DNA of 64,000 nt from Drosophila miranda (GCF_003369915.1 NC_046677.1:16058001-16122000); one strand, 5' to 3'; positions 22,812 through 35,573 are shown, numbered from the stretch's first letter. Program-made: numbers and translations. Notes: generated from the sequence alone by a model not told the origin.

Positions 22812-25800
22812 AATTCAAACATGCTCCCGAATGACATCACAAATGGCGGCAAATGGTGTGCCGGAGCCATGGTATAGATTCTATGATCCTTGGAACCTGC
22901 ACCTTTCATTTCGAACACAATAGGGTTAATGCAGTGGCAAATTCTTACCCTTTTCGATCCGATTGAAATACCCAAAGCAAGTGTACCAGAACCTGGCGTT
23001 TTCTAGTGGCATACGATAGTGGGGCACGGTTGTGCCAAAAGAGAGAGGTAGGTGTTTTGGTATTTGGGATGCTGGCACTCCTCTTCCTGCCCATGATTCC
23101 GATTCTGATTCTGGTTCGGATTACACGAAAATTCATTTCAAATCAATACACATAAAGAATAAAAGGTAGCAAACCGCTGCAGCGGTACCCACCCACACAC
23201 ACACGGATCAGATGGAGCTGTGGCGATGGAGTGGGATGGAGTGTATGTGTGTGGAGAAAAAAACTCTACCGTGTGTGTGTGTGTGAGTGGATTGCTGACT
23301 GGCATTGGCAGCGCATAATTTATCCCATCGCCTGTCAATTGCGACTGCAGCCTCGCAAATTCTGCATTCGATTTGCGGGTTCTGCCAGTATCTCAGGTGT
23401 CGAAACAATGTAGAATATTTGCCATGTGCCGGAGCTGTCATAAAGTTGGCTTATGCATTGTGCAGTCGGGGAAATATGGCTCCGATCACACGATAGTCGA
23501 ACTAAGCTGATGATTTGCATGGAGTAAATGCAAATTATCTCAACAAAAGAAGTGTTTTCATGCATGTGAGGAGTACACCCTAACCCTAAGCTGCTGAGAA
23601 CCAAAAGGACATTGGGTATCCTTTCAACATTGCGGAATCCGTGTCTAAGAAAGTTAAACTCAATTCAAAAGCTGTATTATTCACCGATTTCGATTACTCT
23701 TCGACTCCGGCCACCTTTCAACTCTGCTGCCATGGCCCACATTTCTTTATAAATGATAAACCCAAGCCGATCCCCAAACCTTTCAACTTCAACAAAAGCT
23801 GACAGCTATGCAATTGTCTCGCTCCCGTCTATATATGTCTTCCTTTATCTCTTTGAACAGCTCTGCGAAATCCCTAAAAACTTTTATCCCCGCAAAAAGC
23901 AAAACACAAAAATCCCTTTAATATGTTGGATAAACTTTTTCTGCTGTTGTTGCCCCGCCCTGCCCCCTCCCGGTGGAATAACATTGTAATTCCGGGAAAA
24001 ATACCAACTAAAAGAACAACCTCGGCAGCGGCAAAAGTTGTCTGCTATGACACCTGCCCATGGCAGGCAGACACGGAGGTTGCTCATAGGCCGTGTGAGC
24101 CCGGAACGAAACCCCACCTCAGCAGCCCCCAACCGATGCGAATTAATTAGCTTTATTCTGCAAGTTTTGCTGCTATCTCAGCCTTTATCCATCGATTTTC
24201 ATTGGCTGAGCAGGGGGGAGGGCTAGGGATGGTGGCCTCAATTTTAAAGCTCTGCCACAAAATCAGTTTTCTCCCTGGGCCAAAAGATTCGGGTTTTCAG
24301 AGTCTTAATGAAAACTCACGACACAGCAACAGCAACCGCAACAGCACTTACACACACACAGATACAGCTCCGCACACACACACGCACACACATATATCAA
24401 ATCATTTAAAATTGTACAGCCATGAACAGCATGCCCGCCCCCTCCATCACACACACACACACACACACATAAGAGAAGAGGAAACGGAAATTGTTGCTAA
24501 AAATGCGAAGCGTAAAAATGCAGCGTACGTGCAAAATGCACCGCAAGCAGTTGACTTGCGGGGACGTGGCAGGGGGACGGTTGAAGGCCGAAGCCTGATA
24601 GGGGGAGGAGGGCAAGGGCCTTGCAGGTAAGTCATGTTGGTCCCCGTCGTGGAAAAGCCAACAAACCTTGGCTCAAAGTTTTCAATGTGCGCGTAGAGCG
24701 AAAACAAAAGATTTTTTATTGAATTTTGAAATGTTGCGATGAGGTGAACCCTCCCCCTCCTGCCACCTTCCATACAGGAGCCACATACAGGTGTGTGTGT
24801 GGTTCTATAGAAGTCTGAGGATGAACGAGTGCTGTTCAGGTAAGGTACGGTATACGCTTACAGGTGTTTGTATGGCTGTTTATTAGAGTTGAGTGAAAAA
24901 GCCGCGACTGTCACGCTGCATTTGCTGCAAGAAGCAGAAGGAGCCCAACCAGAGGCAGCCGAAAGAAAATCGGCAGCAGCAGCAGCAACAGCACGGAGAA
25001 TACCTTCGCCAGGGACCTCCAATGGGAATCAGAAGGAAGGAATTCAAGGGGGTTCCGGGACCAAAGCCAGCACGTGCTCAAAGGCAGCACCACGGACAGG
25101 GGCACTCCGCTGCTCTGGTGCTACGCTGGGGATTGCAGATTTTCCACATCGCAAGTGCGATCAAAGTTTAGCGGGGATATTTTAAAGCTTGTCAAAAACG
25201 CGTTGCCATAAATAAACGTGGCAGGCTAAAGACTCCTCCGCAAAATGTCCTGGCACGGGCACCCGCTTTAGTGGAAAACATTTGGCAGATGGTTTCAGGT
25301 AAATAACACTTAACGGAAATGGTTTCCACCTTCGGCTAGCTGACCTCAGGCATTGAAACGACCAAACATCTTTCAGCTGTCAGCATTGCGGGAGGGCTGG
25401 GTGCAACGTTCTGTAAATGTAATGGAAATAAGGGAATTTAAATTCTTGCGAAGCATTCAAGTGCAAGTCGAGTACATTTGAGAGCTGGAGGTAACATTTT
25501 AAATATTTATTTATCGATTTTTAAAGGCTTTAAAACAAGGTGGAGTTTGAGGCAAAGGCTGAGTATAATTAATAATAATTTTGAGAGACCTCAAATTGGA
25601 TGGTTTCTTCAAAAACTTATGCTAGATGGCATATGCAGAACTTTTGGTTACACATTTTCCTGTTTATTAATAGCTATTGATTATATTTCCATTCAAAGAT
25701 TGCGCTCGCCACATGCCGTACCTACACTAATCCTCCCATCCTCCCACATAATCAAATCTAACTTTTTTGCCAATCGCAAATTAAGGTGCATGTTTTTTGG

Positions 25801-26329
25801 GCCGCCCCCAATGAATGAGCGACCAAGAAATGTCCTGCCAAATTAAATGATTACCTCGAGAAGATTTTGAGATTTCTTTTCATGGGACATACACTCGCCG
25901 CCCGCCCCAGGGGAAGGAGTCACAATTAAGCCTTTAGTCAATCACCTTTGCTCCCTTCCCGGCCCAAACGTGATTACATAAATCCCAAAGAGGACAAAAA
26001 AGATTCAAAGGGAATGAGGCGGACCTTTTTTTTGATTATGATTGGAACACATGGGCGACACAGGGTTTGGGGGGGTGGAAGGGCTGACTCAATAAGGCTA
26101 AAAGCCAGCGACGAGGACGCCACGAGGTCCTTGGGTATTAGGCTAATTGTCGGACCAAGCTGAAAAGATATCCGAACCGAATTGAATCTGTGAAGCGGAC
26201 GTGGACCCCGACCGAGTGGAGTGGAGTGGCTGCAGAGCTTCTCGACTCATGTCAATGCCAAGCCAAGTTTAATCAACGTTCCGCAGACTTTTTTCTCGCT
26301 CTCTGTTATCCCTCTGAATAGTTTTTTCC

Positions 26330-26350
26330 ATACCCTTTACGAGAGGGTAT
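26330..26350. repeat. Hairpin ATACCCT...AGGGTAT, INE-1/DINE-1-like remnant
   Basis: ATACCCT (26330-26336) is the inverted repeat of AGGGTAT (26344-26350). Such hairpins are a hallmark of INE-1/DINE-1-type helitron remnants that are common in fly intergenic DNA. The rest of the element is not recognisable here, so the assignment is tentative. Confidence 0.3.
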
Positions 26351-29300
26351 TCTACACAGTGCCAGATCTAAACTTTTCACTGCACTTCTGTTTTCTAAAA
26401 GATGGGCTACTTTTTATAAACTTAAGTTTATTACATTATTTTTTATAGTTTTTTGAAGCTTCTGAGTGATAGCAACGATCGGTTTGGGCAGAGTATGTAA
26501 ACCTTCAGTTTGCTAAAAACTAGTCGCCCTCTCTTGTTTTTTATATGCATGTATATGCTGCCTGATGTTGGCAAATTAATTCAGGAAATTCAATAAAAAC
26601 AAGCAGCAAAACATGGCAAACAAAACTCGTCGAGTCGTCGAGAATGTGCCCCCGATGCTCGCTGCTCCGTGCAATCAAAGAGTGCATAGATAAATCACCC
26701 GGCTAAAACCCAGAGGATGGCGATGGTAGGGGGTTAAAAAACACGGCCAAAATGTCAATGCAAATTTAATGGCTGACAATTTATATGCATGCCAAGTGAC
26801 TTTTGGCCAACTACTGAACTTTGTGTGAATGTGAAAGCAGCCGTGGAACGGGGGACAGTTTGGGGCAAGGATAAAAAGCAGGAGACATGGCCCTGGCAAG
26901 GATGGCGGGGTGGGGAGCGACAGGGCTTGGTCTAGTGCAGGGGAAAAAAGTTCCGAAGGTGCCAAGTGGCTGTCAAACTTTTGCCAGGGAGCCGGAGAGC
27001 CGGAGAGCCGGGGAGCCGGCGAGAGAGTTTTCCCCCAAAATCGAATCGTATCGAAATGCGAAATCGAATGAAATTCCACTACGTCGTCGTCCTGTGGGCT
27101 TGTCCTGTTCGTTCTTCTGCTGTTGCTGTTGCTGTTGCCGTGGCTCATAAATTAAGCCAACGCATTGGTGGCTCCCTTCCTGCCCCTCTTCCTCTGCCTC
27201 CAAGAATTTTTCCACCATTACAACATTAACGGTTTATTTATGCCGCCGCCGACATTTAAAATGCATTTCCTGTGCCCAGGTTGTGCCCCAAGATGGAAGG
27301 AGAGGGATAGGGAGAGAGAGAGAACGAGAAATGGCAAAAGAGATGGCCAGGAAGTGGAGGAAGGTTAAAGCGGAAAGGGCCACAGGGTGACAGGAAGGCA
27401 GGACGACGGGACGACAGAATATACAGGAATAACTTTAAGTCGTGTATTTATAACGCACCTGAAGAACTTTATGGCGACGCATCGGGCGCATAAATACCGA
27501 AAGGTGTCGACATGACTCAGGGCCCGATCAGAGAGTCGCAGCCAGGAATGAGAGGGCTTAAAGAGCGGCTATAGTCCTAGGACGAGCGAGAAACTTTGGC
27601 TATAACAGATGCCTGCAGTTGGCAAAAAGAAGATAAAAAGAGAATAACCCACATCTAAAAAAAGGCGATGAATGGAAGAACAAGAGGTTCCTCGCCTCGT
27701 AAATATTAAAATTTCTAATACGGAAATTCCCTAATAAGGGAACACCCAGAAAAAACTTTTGATTGGGTTTTAAAAATGTCCCCCAATCGATCGGAAATTA
27801 AAAAAAAGAGTTATTTTTCCCTTACATTTTACCATTAAAACGAAAAAAGTTGATTTAATTATATTTTATATTTTAAAAAAAAATATATTTAAAATTTAAA
27901 TTAAATATTTTCAAATATATTTCCTACAAATTTAATGCATTACATTTGTTTTAGAGTGTTTTTAAAAGAGACTTTTGAAGTCATTTACTCGTATATTTAA
28001 ATCAAAGTAAATTGCATTTAATTTTCATATTTAGCTAATTTGTTTCTATTCCACTCTAGGATTCCCGACCGTAAAAATGCATATTCCAGAAGGCTAAAGG
28101 GGATATAGTAACAGAAGTATTTAAGGTATGTATACAGTAGTATTCAGTCAGTGCAAATGTACTAAAGAATTAACTAAGCTTTAAGGTCTCGACGAGAACC
28201 TGACCCTCCTCTGCCAAATGCAAACAATTTAACAGCATGGCCAAAGGAGCCGGATAAAATCTACGGGTAAGTGTATTTAGTAAGAAAAAGTGAAATGATG
28301 AGGGTTTAAGAGGCTTTAAGGTAACAATGAGGCTTCCATAAATGAGTTGGCTCAAAGGGGTGTTGGGTCATCAGACCCATAACGCTAAAGACGCTCATAA
28401 AGAGGTTAATTAGGATAGGAACCCTTAAGTATGATTAAAAAACTGTAGATTAAAGTATGCAAAAAGTTGTGCTCATGAATACCTATTGAGTTTCATGGGA
28501 AATATTCCAATACCTATATTTCTTCTATAATATACCGATACCTATTTTTTACCTACATATATCTTGAGATTAAACCACAAAATTCTGGATTTTTTTATCT
28601 ATACCTCTTATATTTTAATAATTTACTGTAAGACTTGTCGAAACTTTTCGTTTCTTGGGTAGCAAATCGATTTCCATTGAAATATTCTAAAGAACAAGCG
28701 GGCCAGCGGACCTGAGTGATTCATTGATTGTCAACAGATGGTAGAATAATATATTTCTTACACTTAATTGGCCGTTCTCTTCCGTCCGACCAACCGCCAA
28801 TGCGGTCATCCACAACCACTTCCCATTTCCCTATCCGTGAAGCGTTTTGTGGTCGAATCCCTTTTGTTGTTATCAATCAACCAAATACAAGACACTCACA
28901 AGTGACCAATAAATTATTAATTAAGTTTGAAATCAAACAAGCAAGCAGCGATGATTGATGAGGATAGGCAAAAGCCGGGGGAGGAAGAGGCCCTTCGTCA
29001 ATAGTAAAATTTAACCGATGGCAAGCCAATTGGATCCACTGTGCCACCGTGCCACTCGAGTCTCTGGGTAACTGGAAATTGGTTCGGTCTTGCAATGGGC
29101 CACGTAACAAAAGTCGCTTGTTTTTGCCAACAACAGTAGCATTTGGTCGAACGACAAGAAGAAAAAACCTCCCAAACCGCAAGAAGTTGGCCAGCTCGAA
29201 GGGTTTGTTTTTTGCAGTTGGGAACAACGTTATGCACTTAGAGGAAAAACAAAAGACACAGAAACAGGGAAACGAAATCCGAATCTAAGAAAAAAAACTA

Positions 29301-29429
29301 ATAAGAATGGTGCAGCTATTGAATGCGACTAGAAGATACCCCGCAAGGTGTACGAATTGTAGGGTTAGAGCGGAGCATTAACAAACTTTTCACATCCTAA
29401 TAGTATGTATTAATAAATAAAAAAAGACT

Positions 29430-29650
29430 AAATTAAATAGAATTTACATTAATTTAAACTCAAATTTATTAAAAAGTCTGAAACAAAAAATAAAGGACTT
29501 TAAAATAAAAATTAAAAAATAGTAAATTTAATAAAATTCACATTAATTTAATAATATAAATGTAAAAAAAAGTCTGAAACAAATTATAAAATTAAATAAA
29601 ATTCATATTAATTTGAACATAAATTGAAAAAAAAAAGTCTGAAACAAAAT
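29430..29650. repeat. Degenerate AT-rich tandem with AGTCTGAAACAAA
   Basis: The block AGTCTGAAACAAA recurs at about 29475, 29571 and 29636. In between are similar AT-rich stretches (AAATTAAAT..ATTCA.ATTAATTT). This looks like a short, decayed tandem array with units of about 65-95 bp. Confidence 0.55.
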
Positions 29651-30115
29651 ATAAATATTATATATTCAATTTTCAATTTTTATTTTAACTTGTTAATTTA
29701 AATAATAAATTTAAATAAATAAATTCACATTAACGGATTAAATCAGTTTGTATTAATTTCAAAATCTTGGTAAAAATATTAAAATTTAAGGGCTTTTTCC
29801 TCTGACTGTACTTGAATGCCCAAGCCGAAAGGACTCTTAGACTGGCGTTCGACCCCGTGGTGACCCCGATTCTCTGAATTAATGATGCACTGAAAATTGA
29901 AGACAAAAAACCCGGGGGTACAAATGCACTACCGGAGCAGTCGATTGTTACATAACCCTCCATGAAACAACATACCCATTGTAGCCCACGAGTACCCTCT
30001 ATTAAAGTAAATACACAGAAACAAAAACCAAATAAAGAGAGAAAAGACAAAAAAAGGGACACAAAAGTTGGCAAATCAGCCGCAAACTGGCCGAAAGAGA
30101 GGGGAGGGCAGAGCT

Positions 30116-30291
30116 TAGATAAAAAGCTCCAACGGCTCGAGGCGAGACCAGCAGACGGCGATAAGCGGGCGTGGCAGCAACATCAGTGGCAGGCAGCAGC
30201 AGAAGCAGTAGAAGGAGCATCAGCATCGACCAGCAAGGAGCTCAGAAGGATAAAGACCGAGTGACAGAAAGAGGCACACCCGGAGTCAGCT
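30116..30291 (+). promoter_or_regulatory. Upstream region of the Lys/His-rich gene
   Basis: The 175 bp before the start codon contain a TATA-like TTAGATAAAAAGCTC (30116-30130) and a GC-rich leader. The region is a plausible core promoter plus 5' UTR. No initiator at the expected distance was convincing. Confidence 0.3.
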
Positions 30292-31131
30292 ATGTGGCCG
30301 TCGTGGCACGGAATATCCCTGCTGGGGCTTCTGGTGGCAGCCGCTTTGGCTCTGCACCGCACCCCGGACCAGGCCATGGCCATAACCTCTCCTCTGGTGG
30401 GGCAGGACTTGGTCGACTTTCAGCCCTATTTCCAGGAACAGGATCAACTGGTGGCCGCCTCCAAGAAGCACGAGGAGCACGAAGAGGGCGGCGAGGAGGA
30501 GTCCGGCGAGGAGCAGCATAGCGAGCACTTCAAGAAGCACGGTGGCAAGAGCAAGAAGGAACACAAGCACGGCGAAAAGTCGGAGAAGGGGGAGAAGGGC
30601 CACCACGACAAGGAGGGCAAGAAAGGCGAGCACAGCGAGGAGGAGGGCCACGAGAAGAAGCACAAGCAGTCGGAGTCCCACCACAAGAAGAAGAAGAAGG
30701 GCGAGAAGGGGGAGAAGGGCAGCGAGTTCGAGGATCACGGCTCCTACAAAAAGGGCCACTCCATCAAGGGCAAGCACAACGTCCACAAGCTCAACGAGGA
30801 CAAGAAGGAGAAGAAGTACTACGACGAGGATCATGTGGAGGGCGGCGAGGAAAAGCATGGCGGCTTCGAGGAGGCCAAGAAGCACAAGAAGGGCAGTAGC
30901 CACAAGAAAGGGGAGCACAAGAAGGGCGGCCACGAGGAGCACCACGGCAAGAAGGGGCACTCCAAGAAGGGACACAAGAAGAAGGGCCACAAGGGCCACA
31001 AGAAGAAGCACGAGGACTCCAAGAAATGGGGCCACAAAAAGGAGCAGGGCAAGAAGGGCGGCGCCGAGCACAAGAAGAAGTGGCACAAGTCCTCCAAGAA
31101 AAGCAGCGAACACGATCATGGACATCACTGA
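30292..31131 (+). CDS. Secreted lysine/histidine-rich low-complexity protein (279 aa)
   Basis: This is a single-exon gene. The start MWPSWHGISLLGLLVAAALA gives a typical signal peptide with likely cleavage after ALA near residue 21. It is followed by a short ordinary segment (HRTPDQAMAITSPLVGQDLV) and then a long, strongly charged domain dominated by Lys, His, Glu and Gly, with motifs such as KKGH, GEKGEKG and HKKK. The only more complex stretch lies at about residues 144-190 (SYKKGHSIKGKHNVHKLNED and DEDHVEGGEEKHGGFEEAKK), which may be the conserved core. Codons are GC-rich and biased, unlike the flanks, which supports real coding. Overlapping open frames on both strands are shadows of this composition. 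Proteins of this type in insects are often extracellular or cuticle-associated. I do not recognise the gene, and metal binding by His/Glu clusters is only a possibility. A poly(A) signal follows at 31191. Confidence 0.72.
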   Translation: MWPSWHGISLLGLLVAAALALHRTPDQAMAITSPLVGQDLVDFQPYFQEQDQLVAASKKHEEHEEGGEEESGEEQHSEHFKKHGGKSKKEHKHGEKSEKGEKGHHDKEGKKGEHSEEEGHEKKHKQSESHHKKKKKGEKGEKGSEFEDHGSYKKGHSIKGKHNVHKLNEDKKEKKYYDEDHVEGGEEKHGGFEEAKKHKKGSSHKKGEHKKGGHEEHHGKKGHSKKGHKKKGHKGHKKKHEDSKKWGHKKEQGKKGGAEHKKKWHKSSKKSSEHDHGHH

Positions 31132-31190
31132 GCCAAGAGTGGAGCATGCATTGTGGCGCGTCCTTCCTTTTTCGATGATATTTTTTAGGT

Positions 31191-31196
31191 AATAAA
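31191..31196 (+). terminator. Polyadenylation signal AATAAA
   Basis: AATAAA lies 60 bp past the stop codon of the Lys/His-rich gene, just before a short CA repeat. Confidence 0.65.
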
Positions 31197-31200
31197 CACA

Positions 31201-31769
31201 CACACAAATCAGACCCAGTAAAGAACCTCTTTACGTACTACAGATATTCCAGAACAGGTTTAGATAAAGATTTAAGGATTTTATTATTAAAAGAGAACAG
31301 CAGCAACACCCATAAGGTGGCAAAGATCCAAGATCTTTCAGGCCCTATGATAGGACGCTACGATTTTACACCGAAAAAGTATTCCGTTTTGGGTAACCTC
31401 TTGATTGCTCAAATCTACGATGCGAAAGTCTTGCCAATAAATCAAGCCTCCTTAAAGATGTGGAGAGACCACGTTGAGGTCGCCTAGAAGGAGAGAGTTA
31501 CCCATTGGCTTCTAGTCTAGAGCCTGCCTTCTTCATGATTGCCACTGTTTCATGGCGTAAATTCAGTTCTGCTGTTTGACCTGCGAATTGCTCTTCTTTC
31601 CACAGCTAGTACTGCACTTCCTGTGACTCCTCTGACCTGTAAACACACTTGGCCACACTGCGCCCCGCGGCTCTCTTTTGATAAAGTGTCTCATGGAATC
31701 CTAGTACAGCCCAGCAGCACATATGGATGTTGTTCCGCGAAGTATGCGTTGGAAGTACTGCTTGTATGA
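31201..31769. other. Intergenic sequence before the UBA3-like fragment
   Basis: No gene is recognised. An acceptor-like CTTCTTTCCACAG ends near 31604 and is followed by an open frame that stops at about 31769, just before the UBA3-like segment in another frame. This may be decayed upstream sequence of the same fragment. Confidence 0.4.
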
Positions 31770-31981
31770 GAGCTTACCCCCAATCCAGCCCCGCTCTGAC
31801 CACTGTGATGAAGGATGGCAAGCAGCGGACTCTCTATATGTCCACAATAAAGAGTATTGACGAGGCCACCAGGAAAAACCTTACACAATCCCTTGGCGTA
31901 TTGGGACTGCAGGATGGACAGCAGCTGACGGTCACCGATCCCACCTCCCCTTCGGCCACATCGGCCTTGTCAAAGTTATAG
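31770..31981 (+). pseudogene. Fragment resembling the C-terminus of UBA3 (NEDD8-activating enzyme)
   Basis: About 65 codons read SPALTTVMKDGKQRTLYMST then SIDEATRKNLTQSLGVLGLQ and DGQQLTVTDPTSPSA before a stop codon. This pattern (SPA.T, GK.RTLY, SI.E.TR.NL, LGL.DGQ.L.V.D.T.P) is the C-terminal ubiquitin-fold domain of UBA3, the catalytic E1 subunit that activates NEDD8, as I recall it from human UBA3. There is no catalytic domain, no adenylation domain and no start codon context. The frame upstream is broken and the final residues differ from the expected end. It is most likely a truncated retrocopy or duplication remnant. A last exon of an unseen gene is less likely, because no upstream exons are visible. 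Confidence 0.5.
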
Positions 31982-33429
31982 AGGGACCAACGCCCAAAGA
32001 GAATGGTGTGTTTGTTCTCCTCTTCGCGCTTCTTAAGATTCGAAAGCAGCAAAGATACTCGTATTATGTATTACTTGTCTTTTTTCCTGATCTAATGGTG
32101 AAAGTATGTCGTTAAGCGATGATGAATGAATGGATCTATGACAAAATTTACCCCACTCAAATCTTTGCCCAAGATATTTGAATATCTGACGTTTGGATTT
32201 GGACAACAGCCCCCTCGGGGTCTTTGGGCAATATCTGTATCAGAATAGAGTCAATTTAATCGATGCTCTACGGTTAGCTTATGTTTCACTCAATCAAATT
32301 AGAACAGTGTCTAATCGTATTAGATTGGTTCAATGCTCAGAAATATATATATTAATTGTGTGGGCAAAACCGAAAGGAGCTACCTACACATATAATGCCT
32401 TCATTATCTAGACCCACGTCCAATATATACACACTCTTATGTGGCAGCATGTATAATCTTGAGACGTAAACCCTTTCAAGACTTTGACAAGCCCCTTTTA
32501 TAGTTATCTTTAAATTAGCCAATGCATGCGGCTGCTTAGTGAGAGATTACATGAGGCAGAACTCTATAAAGAGGGAAACTCCTACCCCTGCCCACCCGAC
32601 ACACACACACGTGTAGATTAAAGAAAACATAATTAGAAGGAAAATCGGAGGCATCTTGGACGAAGGGATCAAAGCTCAATTGGCTGCCCTACACCTGCAT
32701 TGTTCTAATTGCCAAAAGGTAAGTGAAATATGAATATGCGACAGACACATGGGCGAAGGGAGGCAGGCGTCCGTGTCTAAGGTTAATTACGCAGACTGCA
32801 GGTCGTGCCTCTTGCCTCCTGTATCCTGTCCTTGCACGCACACACACACAGGCACAGGCACTGATTTTACCCTTGGAGACTGAAAGCCTGAGCTCCATGC
32901 GTGTGCATGTGTGTGTTTGTTTGTTTGCTTAAGCCATTTCCGGTTCGATTTTAGCCAAAATCTTGTCCATTTTCTAGCCTAACCAAACAAACGGAAACTG
33001 GCTTAGTTGGACAGGGGGAGGCGGGAGGCGGAGGACGGAGAGCAGGAGGACGAGCACTACGATGCTGCAAGGACAAACCAGCTTTGTTTGGTTTCATATG
33101 CTAATCCTTCAGACCAGCGTCATAAATCATTCTCACCCAACTGGAGAATAGGGGCCGAGCCGGAGAGGCTAAGGAGAGAGCCCATGGTCTGGGGAGACAT
33201 CCGAGCTCGGGGTTAAGTAAAGTTTGTCTGGGCCTAAAAGCTTTTTCTTTTTATTCTCTTCCAAAAAGGGTACACTGAGGTTGGACAGGCGTTTGGTAGA
33301 TATGGTTAATAATCCTGATCGGATGACTATTCGAGAGAGTGTAAGAGAGTGGATAGAGGTCGTGGGACTGCTTCAACGATGAGGGACAAGAACGATCTTC
33401 CAGTGCACTCACAGATTCGTAGCAGAGAG

Positions 33430-33540
33430 CTTTAACCGGGAGCTGTTAACGGAGAGCGGTACAGAACAGCTGCAATCGGCAGCTGTTAACGGATAGCTGT
33501 AAACGGGAGCAGTAACAGACTGTTAACCTGGGGTGCTAAC
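33430..33540. repeat. Degenerate repeat rich in AGCTGTTAACGG
   Basis: AGCTGTTAACGG occurs at 33441 and 33481, with further AGCTGTAAACGG, CTGTTAAC and GAGAGCGG variants in the same 110 bp. Related TGTTAAC/GAGAGCG sequence occurs near 60600-60720 and 61660-61745. Confidence 0.5.
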
Positions 33541-34003
33541 AGCGCTCTATCTGTCATTCGAATAAGAGTATTCCATGATTCGATCCCCGGATTTCTGCTT
33601 TTCAATCTCGTGTCTTTTCTTTGGGGCTGTCCCCATCATGTCCAGGGATGAGTTACGCTGCAATCTGCTTTGAGGGAAGTGTGGTGGTGGTGCCAGTGCT
33701 TTGGCTGTCCCATGGTGATTCCTGGAATCCTAGCAACTGCAATGCCACAAACAACAAAGACCAATAACAACGGCATGAATATAACAAAGCTCTCCAGCCC
33801 CAGCCCCAGCCCCAGACCAGAACGGAGGAGAAGCTTCATCCTCAACAATACCCACAACAAAAAAAAAAACCAAAAAAAAAAAAAAAGAGAAAAGTTTAGG
33901 TCTGTGATGGTCCCTGGCTGTGGTCCTGTTTCTGGTTCTGTTTCTGGGTGAATTGCAGCTGCAAGGTGAGCAGTCAACAGTTCAAATTCCCACAACATCA
34001 CAC

Positions 34004-34004
<1 letters not shown>

Positions 34005-34053
<49 letters not shown>

Positions 34054-34067
34054 GTGTGTGTGTGTCT
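34005..34067. repeat. Compound CT/GT microsatellite
   Basis: About 45 bases of CT dinucleotides, one interruption, then a GT tract. Confidence 0.9.
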
Positions 34068-35573
34068 CTATGGGTTTTCCTTATTGTTTTTGGAAAATTG
34101 CCTCAACAACAACAACAACAATAACAATCCCACATGGCCACTGGGCAAATGCATTAACGAAAGTGGTTGAGAGTGCAGAGCTCTCTGAGGGGTGCCGTGC
34201 CACGAGGATGGGGCCTGGTGTATCAGCACTAAAAGATCATAATTCACATAAGTCGACTAATAATTCAGTTAAGTTGAAATGCAACGCAATACACAAGTTG
34301 CTTAGTTCCCCCAGCAGCAGAGACCCCCAACCGCGGAGGGGAAGATGGCTTGCTGCATGAGGTCAGGGGGGCAAGTACGAGTGGCAGCAGCATCATGGCC
34401 GCTCACACACACACACACACACTCGCACACGCATGGGAGCCATTCGTTGGGGGCGAGCGATGCCAATTTGGGTTTATGGTTCATGGCTGGAACTTGTTTC
34501 TGGAACTAAATTCGAAACTTCTTCGACTTCGCACTCGGAATAAATAAATTTGTTTGCATTCACGTACAGCACTGCCAATTCTTGAAGGCTTTAATCAGGT
34601 ACAATCACGAATTTTGCAGCCAAAAACTAATTGTGATTAAACAGTATTTTGAAAGCGGCTTACCATAAGCGCCTTTGGGCCCAAACTAGTGAATAATAAA
34701 TGTGAGTTAATTGCTTCATAAAATAGGTGTTGCGCTTTAAACAAAGATATTAATTAAATAAGGCAGATATTATTGTTGAATGAATTAGAAAGTCGAATTG
34801 GAAGACATTAAGTGGAACCTACAGATTCGATTTCAAGCAGATTGAAAATTTAATCAATATATATATCCATATATACTTCCTATAAATGCTATACCAAGAA
34901 CGGAACTATTAGTCATCCCTGATGTCATGCTGCTTTAATCTCCTAACCTCTCAGTATTTGCCTACTCCAGCTCCCTCCCTCTATGTTGCCACTGCAACAG
35001 TTTTTAAGGATTTTCAATGTTCTTGCAAATTAGTTTAATCCTCTCTTCTCCCATGCATGCATACGTTCTCGTATCTGTGTGTGTGTGCGTGTGTGTGTGT
35101 GCCTGTTGTTCTGTGGTATGTGTCCGTGTGTGAAGAAGTTTATTGTTTACGGGGACCAAAAGGATCCTACTGCTTTCGAAAATCCTGGCCTTCAGCTTCT
35201 ATGTATGCCCCTGCCCCTGTTTGTCTACTGCTTTCGTTGCATACTGTTTCAGTTGTTGCTGGGGCACAGCCCCTTGCAGAGGACATAACATTTGTGTGTG
35301 AAATATTTGTAATGCCCAGATGGAATTTTCTATGAATCCATTATCCAAGTGAATATATTTATTAAGAGATTTATTAACACATCACAAAGTGTGACTCCAC
35401 CCAAACAAAACATAGCAACAAATCGTTCAAAACTTAATTTAAAAAAAAAACTTTTTAATTGAATTTAATGTGGATAATTATACCATATCCTCCCAGCTAA
35501 AATGGTATAGACGATTCAATAGGTAAGCTGTTCACCAAACTCTCATGCGAGTAAGAGTCAATTATTGAACACT

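Larger units (their letters stand above)
22282..30115. other. Gene-poor region
   Basis: No intact gene is recognised. Visible items are CA microsatellites (about 24350-24470), donor-like sites CAG/GTAAGT near 24627 and CAG/GTAAGG near 24840 without identified exons, a GCCGGAGA repeat (about 26992-27020), and AT-rich blocks at 27700-28030 and 29390-29740. A GC-rich stretch at 24880-25170 has two overlapping open frames on the same strand and is left uncalled. Confidence 0.55.

Noticed and set aside
24868..25185. GC-rich segment with two overlapping plus-strand frames (Ala/Glu-rich and Gln-rich)
   Set aside because: It was tempting as an exon because a CTTACAG acceptor lies just before. Neither frame has a proper ATG or known motif, and the composition is driven by CAG repeats.
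30286..31203. Long open frames antisense and in other frames across the Lys/His-rich gene
   Set aside because: They encode monotonous Leu/Val/Ala or Arg/Ser/Thr runs that follow from the GC-rich AAG/CAC/GAG codons of the real gene.
33570..33600. ATTCGATCCCCGG as a tRNA B box
   Set aside because: No A box and no cloverleaf could be found upstream at the right distance.
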